From positions 1,777,470 to 1,841,469 of the forward strand of contig NW_009799101.1 of assembly GCF_000213175.1 (NCBI RefSeq): DNA of 64,000 bases, written 5' to 3'. The position numbers and the translations under genes are program-made. How positions within the stretch are numbered: position 1 is the first letter of the stretch; each line of letters starts with the position of its first letter. This DNA is from Neurospora tetrasperma FGSC 2508 (lineage: Eukaryota > Ascomycota > Sordariomycetes > Sordariales > Sordariaceae). The notes below the pieces were generated by a model, which was given only the letters and a program-made list of their open reading frames with translations, was not told the DNA's origin and made no database searches. Below are positions 58,647 through 64,000 of the stretch, in pieces.

Positions 58647-61600
58647 TCAAGAGCGCTTCCTCTTCTTGGTCACATTCGAGCCTTCTCCTCCTTTACCTCC
58701 TCTCTTACCTGTCTCCTGCCTCTTCCTCGCCGGAGAAGGGTCTTCCTCTTCCTGAGGCTGAGGCAGAGGTCGAGGTTGAGCTTCAGATTGAGGTCGGGAC
58801 TCAACCGGATTCGAGAGGAGATCCTCAATGTCAATGCGGGCCCTCTTCCTGGTCGGAATCGCATTGGCATTGCTGCCAGTCTTACTACTCTCCCCAGCCG
58901 TCTGGTTGGCCTTCCTAGCCTCCCTCGCACTCGCACTCGCCCTCCGAAGCACTCTACTGCCATACTCAACGCTATCCTCGTCCGCGTCCGCGACCCCTTC
59001 CCGCCCACCATCGACTTCCGTCCCATCCCTATCCATTCCCTGTCCAGCCCTCGACGTTTGAGCATATCCGGGCAGATGGACCGGAGTTGTCGTTTCGACA
59101 ACCCCATCGGCTATGCCATTGCTCGTGTCTGTGGGCTGGGCTGGGGTGGGTTCGGGGCGGTCAGGGATAGGCCTTGGGGCGGTTGATGCTATCAAGGCGG
59201 CGAGGACGGTGGGAGACGGAGGCTCGAGCAAGCTGGCCCCTTTGGCTTTGGCCTTGCCTTTGCCTTTGTTCTTGGGGTGAGGCGCGGCGCTGGGGATGGC
59301 AGAGGCAGAGGAAGAGGAAGAGGCTTGGAAGAAAACCCGCGGGTCTCGCGTGGACGTTGGCCTGGGCTTGGGTGCAGGTGCAGGTGCGGGTGCGGGCGCA
59401 GGTTTGACGACCTCCTTCCCCTTGCCCTTTCCTTTGCGGCTGGGTCTGGGTAGAAAATCCTCCCCGGTCCCGGCCCCAGTACCGGCCCCGGTCGTCTGTT
59501 GCCGCTGGTTTTCCTTGTTCCTCTCGGCAGCGCCAACGACCCGATCACCGCCGCGTGCATCCTGTGGAGGAGTAGAGGCGTCGACCCCGGTCTGGAATGT
59601 CCGCTGGAGTCGAGACATTTTGAGAGAGCCAGGAAGTTCGACTCGCTCCTCGTTGCCCTCTACCTCCTCCTCACCTCCGTGTCCACCTCCACGTGCACTG
59701 CTACGTCCGCGGCTACTACCTCTCCCCTGCTCTCCCAGAATAGGCGAAGATGGTCCACCTTGCTTCTCGTTCCCCTGCTCATGCGATGCAGAGAGTAACC
59801 TCTTCAACCCAAGATCCCCAGGCCCCGACCCACCATCGCCACAGTCACCGTCATCGCCATCACCATGATCATCACAAATCTCTTCCTCCTCGTCCTTCTC
59901 CTTCTCCTCTTCCACAGTCCTATCCTCATCAACAACCTGATCAGTCAGAGGACGGTTAGAGTTAGAATTGACCGTGATGCTATCCAGTATCTCCTCCTCC
60001 TTCTCTCTGATCTCACCGGAGGCAAGAGGGTGGCGGAGGCGGGTAGAACGGGAGCTTGGGGAGAGGATGCCCTCGTGTTCCAGAATCGTTGCGGTGAATC
60101 GGTCGAAGATGTCAGGGTCGGCGGCGGTAGCTGGGGGTATGGGATCAACAACCTGGTTTTGGGTTTGGGCATCGGCTTGGGCTTGGACTTGTGATGACCC
60201 TGCTTGAGGCCTAGCCTTTTGCTTGGGGTAAGGTTGAGGTTGAGGTTGAGGTTGTGGTTGTGGTTGTGGTCGGGGTTGGGGAGGGATTTCAGGGTCTTTT
60301 TGCCCTTGTTGAGGTTGTTGAGGTTTTTGCCCTTGTTGTGTGGAAGCTGGCGAGGCAGCTACCGGAGACTTCCCATTTTTTGAGCGAGTTGATCGCCTGG
60401 GCTGGGGTTGCCCACGTTGTTCCGGAAGGGGTTCTGTCCGTTGTCTATTAGGCGGGCTGCTTCTCGTGGCAAACCTGCCGTTGGTGTATGTTGTTGCCGG
60501 CCGGTCGGCATTCGCAGCAGGGGTATCGGACCTAGCCCTTGTAGCCATGGCCCCCCTGGCGTTCGCGGCGGTTCGGTTTCGAGTGGAACGGGAGGTGCTG
60601 CCGTTGATGTTGAGGTTGTTGTTGGAGTTGTTGCGCTCAGGGGAAAGGGGTGGGCCGCTCGCTGTGACGGCAAGATCATGGTTTTGATCCAGCTCATTGT
60701 CGAGCTGGTCATCAATATGGTCATGTGTGTCCTCGTCGTTGTGCCGGGACACATCATGGGTAGAGGGTTGCCCTTGGGGCTGCCCTTGGAGGACTTGGTC
60801 TGACTGGTTGTCAGAACTACTGTTGATTTTGGGCTGGGGGGTGGTGGTAGCAATTCGTGCTTTCTTCGTTGCTGTGGAGGAAGCGGGGGCAGTCGCTTTT
60901 CTTTTGCGCGACACAGAGGGGGCATAGTAGGGAAGTTGCTTCAACTCGTCATCAGTTGATGTTTGGGCAAGAGCGGCACGTTCGGCACGGGTTCGCGGCC
61001 TTTTGCTGGGCTGAGCAGGAGCAGCATTTGTGTCCTTCCGTTTCCGCTTGTTCCTAGATGCCTTTGCTGTAGCCGACTTAGAAGAACTGCCAGGCCTGAC
61101 TACAGAGCCTTGCTCAGCTGGAGCCTCTGCTGTCTTCTTTTCAGGTCGGGTACGCTCTTCTTCACGCTGCCTCAACGCCGCTTGCCGGTTGGCCGCCTCA
61201 GGGCCGAGTGCGTCAACATCTACATGGACAGCGTTGTGTCCGGGATCGAGGAATAGGGGGAGGTCTTCAACCTTATCTCCTGAAGCAGCTCGCTGATTTT
61301 TGCGGCTGATGGAAACATGGAGAGTCCTCTCAGAAGATGCAGCACCGCTTGGTGAGGTCAAGGATGCCTCGACCACAAGTCTTCCAGCCAAGTGAGAGCC
61401 AAGGTGCCACAGGTCGTAGCAATCCCCGATTGGGATGAGAACATTGGTGTTAGGGTTCAAATCGCTGTTGTCTGTCGCGTTTCTGGCTGAACCAGCACTT
61501 GTTCCAGCTTCGCCGACGTTGCCATTCTTGTTTTTGTCTGTCGCAGCCTCCTGAGTATAGTTGGGGTTGCAGACAAGCTTCATCTCCGTGCCCGTATATC

Positions 61601-63243
61601 TGTTATACACGCTCGCCGTATGCTTGTTATCATGTCCGACCAAGAGATATGCGACATCCTCCCATTCAGCATCGTGTACAGGCCCAACCTTCTGCTGAAG
61701 AGCAATCACTGCGCCCTGCTCGAAAAACTGGGCCACCGTCAGCTTCTTCACATGGGCCAATGCTGCGCCGTGACAGTTGCACGATGAAAGCCAAGTGACG
61801 TCGATCTCGGTCGTATACTTGATTCGTTCTTCCGGGATATCGCAGTCGGCAAAGACTGCTTCCCTTGCTTTGTTGCTCTGGAGAGTTCCTCCGGCTACCA
61901 CCACGCCGATTTTCTTGTCTCCGCTATAACCCTTCAACTTCCTGAGCTGCTCTTTGGCCATTGCGAATGGTCTCTCAAGCGCCGTGTCGAAGCAGTGCTC
62001 AATTTCCTCGTGTGGTAGACTGACAGTGGTGAGGGTAGCATGTTCATCGAAGCAAACAAGGGGGAGAAGACTACCCGCCGTAATTTGATCCAGAAAGCCA
62101 ATTTTCTTGGTGTTGAAATCACCAAGTAGTTTGAACTTCTTCCTTTCATCGGTATCTGCCACTTCAGTCTCCGCAAGCTTTTCGCTAATCAACTGGCCAA
62201 CTTGGTGAGACCACATCTCGCTTCCACCGGCACAGCCGCCAGAGTCCAGCTCCAGAAAGGTCATACTAGAGTTGCCAGAGCCTCCAGTGCTCTTGGTTCT
62301 CTTCAGTTCCATGGTGGCAAAAGACGTGGAGTGGCCTCCAAAGTCGAGGAAGAGGACAACATCCCAGTCTTCGAGCTCCCTTTCCTCGTGAAGAATGATA
62401 TATCGCGCTAACGCATCAGCCTCACCACAGAAGTGGACGTCCTTCTTAATCTTCTGGCCCTCTTCGTTGCGATAGGCGAAAGTCTCCGTGATAATAGACT
62501 CGTAAACATTTTCGAAACGTGCGTCCCACTGGCTGGGAACGGTCAGGATGATTTCGTCGAAAAACATATGTTTTCTCTTGGTGTAATCGTCCACGCGCTC
62601 TTTCAGGCGTCCAAACAGTATGGCTAAGATGGTTCGGCAGTCTTCACGGAGCTGTGTATCCTCTTTAAGGGCCATCAGGTCTGCTGAGAGAGGATAATCG
62701 GCCATGACGGACTCATCAACGTTGGCGAGGATGTACATCAGGTACTTGGAGGATACATGGCCAGGCTCGGAGGCGGCGTCGGCCCCGATCCTGGCAAAGG
62801 GATCGTTGGGGTCGAGGGGGCAGCAAGAGACAGGAAAGTCACCCCTACACGTGACAGCTGCGCCTGCGTCTTTATTGGCTTGTACATCTCTGTTTTGAAC
62901 TGGATGGAAAGTGTAAGGCGCTTCGCACTCGACAAAAGCGGCACGGAGCGCGGTGCTGCCAAGGTCAATGGCGAGAATACTACGAGGTGATGAGTTAGCG
63001 AGATGTCAGGTAGGTCAGGACATCCCATGATGAAAGAGAGGGGTTAAAGGGAAAGAAGCGCGTGGCTGCCGGTGTTTGGAGAAGTGGATGATTGTGGTTT
63101 GGATGCTAGACATCAATACCACGTCGCCAAGGGACGGTTGTCTGCCACGGATGTGAAAGGAAACACGTGTTGAGTATGGCTTACCATTTCTTGAGGGCGG
63201 TCTTGTCCATGGTGGCGGATTTATTGGACGCAGTCTGATCCAT
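58647..63243 (-). CDS. Hsp70-like ATPase with ~800-residue disordered, nuclear-type tail
   Basis: Two minus-strand exons, 63243-63185 and 62979-58647, give 1463 residues. The 205-nt intron joins TALKK to CILAIDLGSTALRAAF in phase, restoring the phosphate-1 loop (residues 21-29). The phosphate-2 motif LFLDFGGHS lies near 229-237 and the adenosine motif VVVAGGTLQSNK near 379-390, so the actin/Hsp70-fold nucleotide site is complete. A region at about 430-625 resembles a divergent substrate-binding domain. From about 640 to the end the chain is low complexity: basic clusters (NKRKRKD, and KKRKRS at the C-terminus), PQ repeats, a PA repeat, acidic runs and RGSSRGR-type segments. Ordinary Hsp70s are about 650 residues, so this is more than twice as long. 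Fungi carry many divergent Hsp70-like proteins of unknown role. Substrate and partners are unknown. Confidence 0.88.
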
Positions 63244-64000
63244 GGTGTCGTTGAGAGAACGGTGATGTGCTGTGTTGGTGCGTTACGTGAGAGTTGTAGT
63301 AGCAGATAGTTGCTTTGAGCTTCTCTTCGTGAAGAGAACTAGATGCCGAAGACGATAGAAGTGCAAAATGGGTTGATCCAAGTCTGGTAAGATAGAAAGC
63401 GATTGTTGCGAGTGAGTTGCTGGTAATGGTTGGGGAAAGCTTTTAAAAGGCCGAGGGGGAAATCTGTGAGAGGTACGAACTTATTGACGATTTTCCAGAA
63501 TAAGAAAACACCAAAAAGGGGGCGGGGTGGTTGGTTTCAGTGAAGGTGTTGGTATTGTGCGGACCAAGGGACAGTTGATTGAATAAGGTTTACAATAGGT
63601 TAAGCTTGGCAGCAAGGAGGGTCTGCGCAAAGAGGTAGAGTGGAAGGTACCTCGCGTGGGGCGGTAAGTAAAGGTTAAAATACTGGGCCGGTGGTATGAT
63701 GTTGAAAATGAAGTGAGAGATGACTTGGGAGGTTTGTTTACATGTAGACCGAAAACACTGTCGCCTGGCCCCCGGCCTGGTTCTTGCTGGCCAGGACACC
63801 ATGGGCGCCAGCTGAATCTCGGTCTTGACTAGTGACAGTTAGGATCTGAATACGATCTGGAGTGATGAATCAGGACTATCTGGACGTGATCCCCAACACG
63901 GGGAATCTTTCAATACATAAAACAATATTGTGGTATAGGATTTCGGCCATGGCATCACACTGTGACATCTTCCTTCGGACCCACAGCAGCTTTCAGTAGA
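63244..64000. other. 5' flank of the Hsp70-like gene
   Basis: Promoter and leader of the Hsp70-like gene. No further gene is seen up to the window edge. Confidence 0.6.

Overview
The window is nuclear DNA of a filamentous ascomycete, most likely of the Neurospora/Sordaria group. The evidence is short GT-AG introns (about 50-400 nt) with CTAAC/CTGAC-like branch sites, about 50-55% GC, intergenic spaces of 0.5-6.6 kb, pyrimidine-rich leaders, many CAG/CAA and glycine tracts, and proteins of sordariomycete type (SNX41, HUT1, FEX, TBC, Hsp70-like). I found no bacterial features, CRISPR array, rRNA or convincing tRNA. The species cannot be fixed by reading alone.

Layout. 1-9.2 kb: an F-box/LRR gene (+), then a 573-N assembly gap whose two flanks carry the same 777-bp sequence (probably two contigs that overlap and were not merged), then a long non-coding leader. 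9.2-13.3 kb: a three-KH-domain RNA-binding protein (+) and the nucleotide-sugar transporter HUT1 (+). 14.5-17 kb: a MAP-kinase-phosphatase-type dual-specificity phosphatase (-). 17-23.6 kb: gene-poor. 23.6-30 kb: a 1107-residue disordered protein (+) with a five-copy Arg-Arg-x-Ser repeat, and tRNA 2'-phosphotransferase (+). 30.5-32.2 kb: a Myb/SANT-like protein with a polyQ last exon (-). 32.2-37.7 kb: gene-poor, with a strong foldback, a 40-T run and a 17-G run. 37.7-47.3 kb: a three-exon histidine-phosphatase/Tfc7-like gene (-), a candidate clathrin-adaptor accessory protein (-), a TBC Rab-GAP (+) and a double-stranded-RNA-binding-like protein (-). 49-54 kb: sorting nexin SNX41 (+), a 337-bp TA-flanked MITE, and the mRNA capping guanylyltransferase (+). 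54.6-63.2 kb: uracil phosphoribosyltransferase (-), the fluoride exporter FEX (+), and an Hsp70-like ATPase with a very long disordered nuclear-type tail (-).

Most genes are housekeeping: RNA processing (KH protein, Tpt1, capping enzyme, dsRBD-like protein), membrane traffic (SNX41, TBC, putative AP-1 accessory protein, HUT1), signalling and turnover (phosphatase, F-box), salvage (UPRT) and detoxification (FEX). They do not form an operon or a biosynthetic cluster. Exon structures below were built by joining open frames at GT-AG sites that keep phase and restore conserved protein sequence. I see no obvious new multi-gene system. The most unusual items are the Hsp70-like/disordered-tail protein, the MITE, the phospho-motif repeat protein and the likely assembly error.
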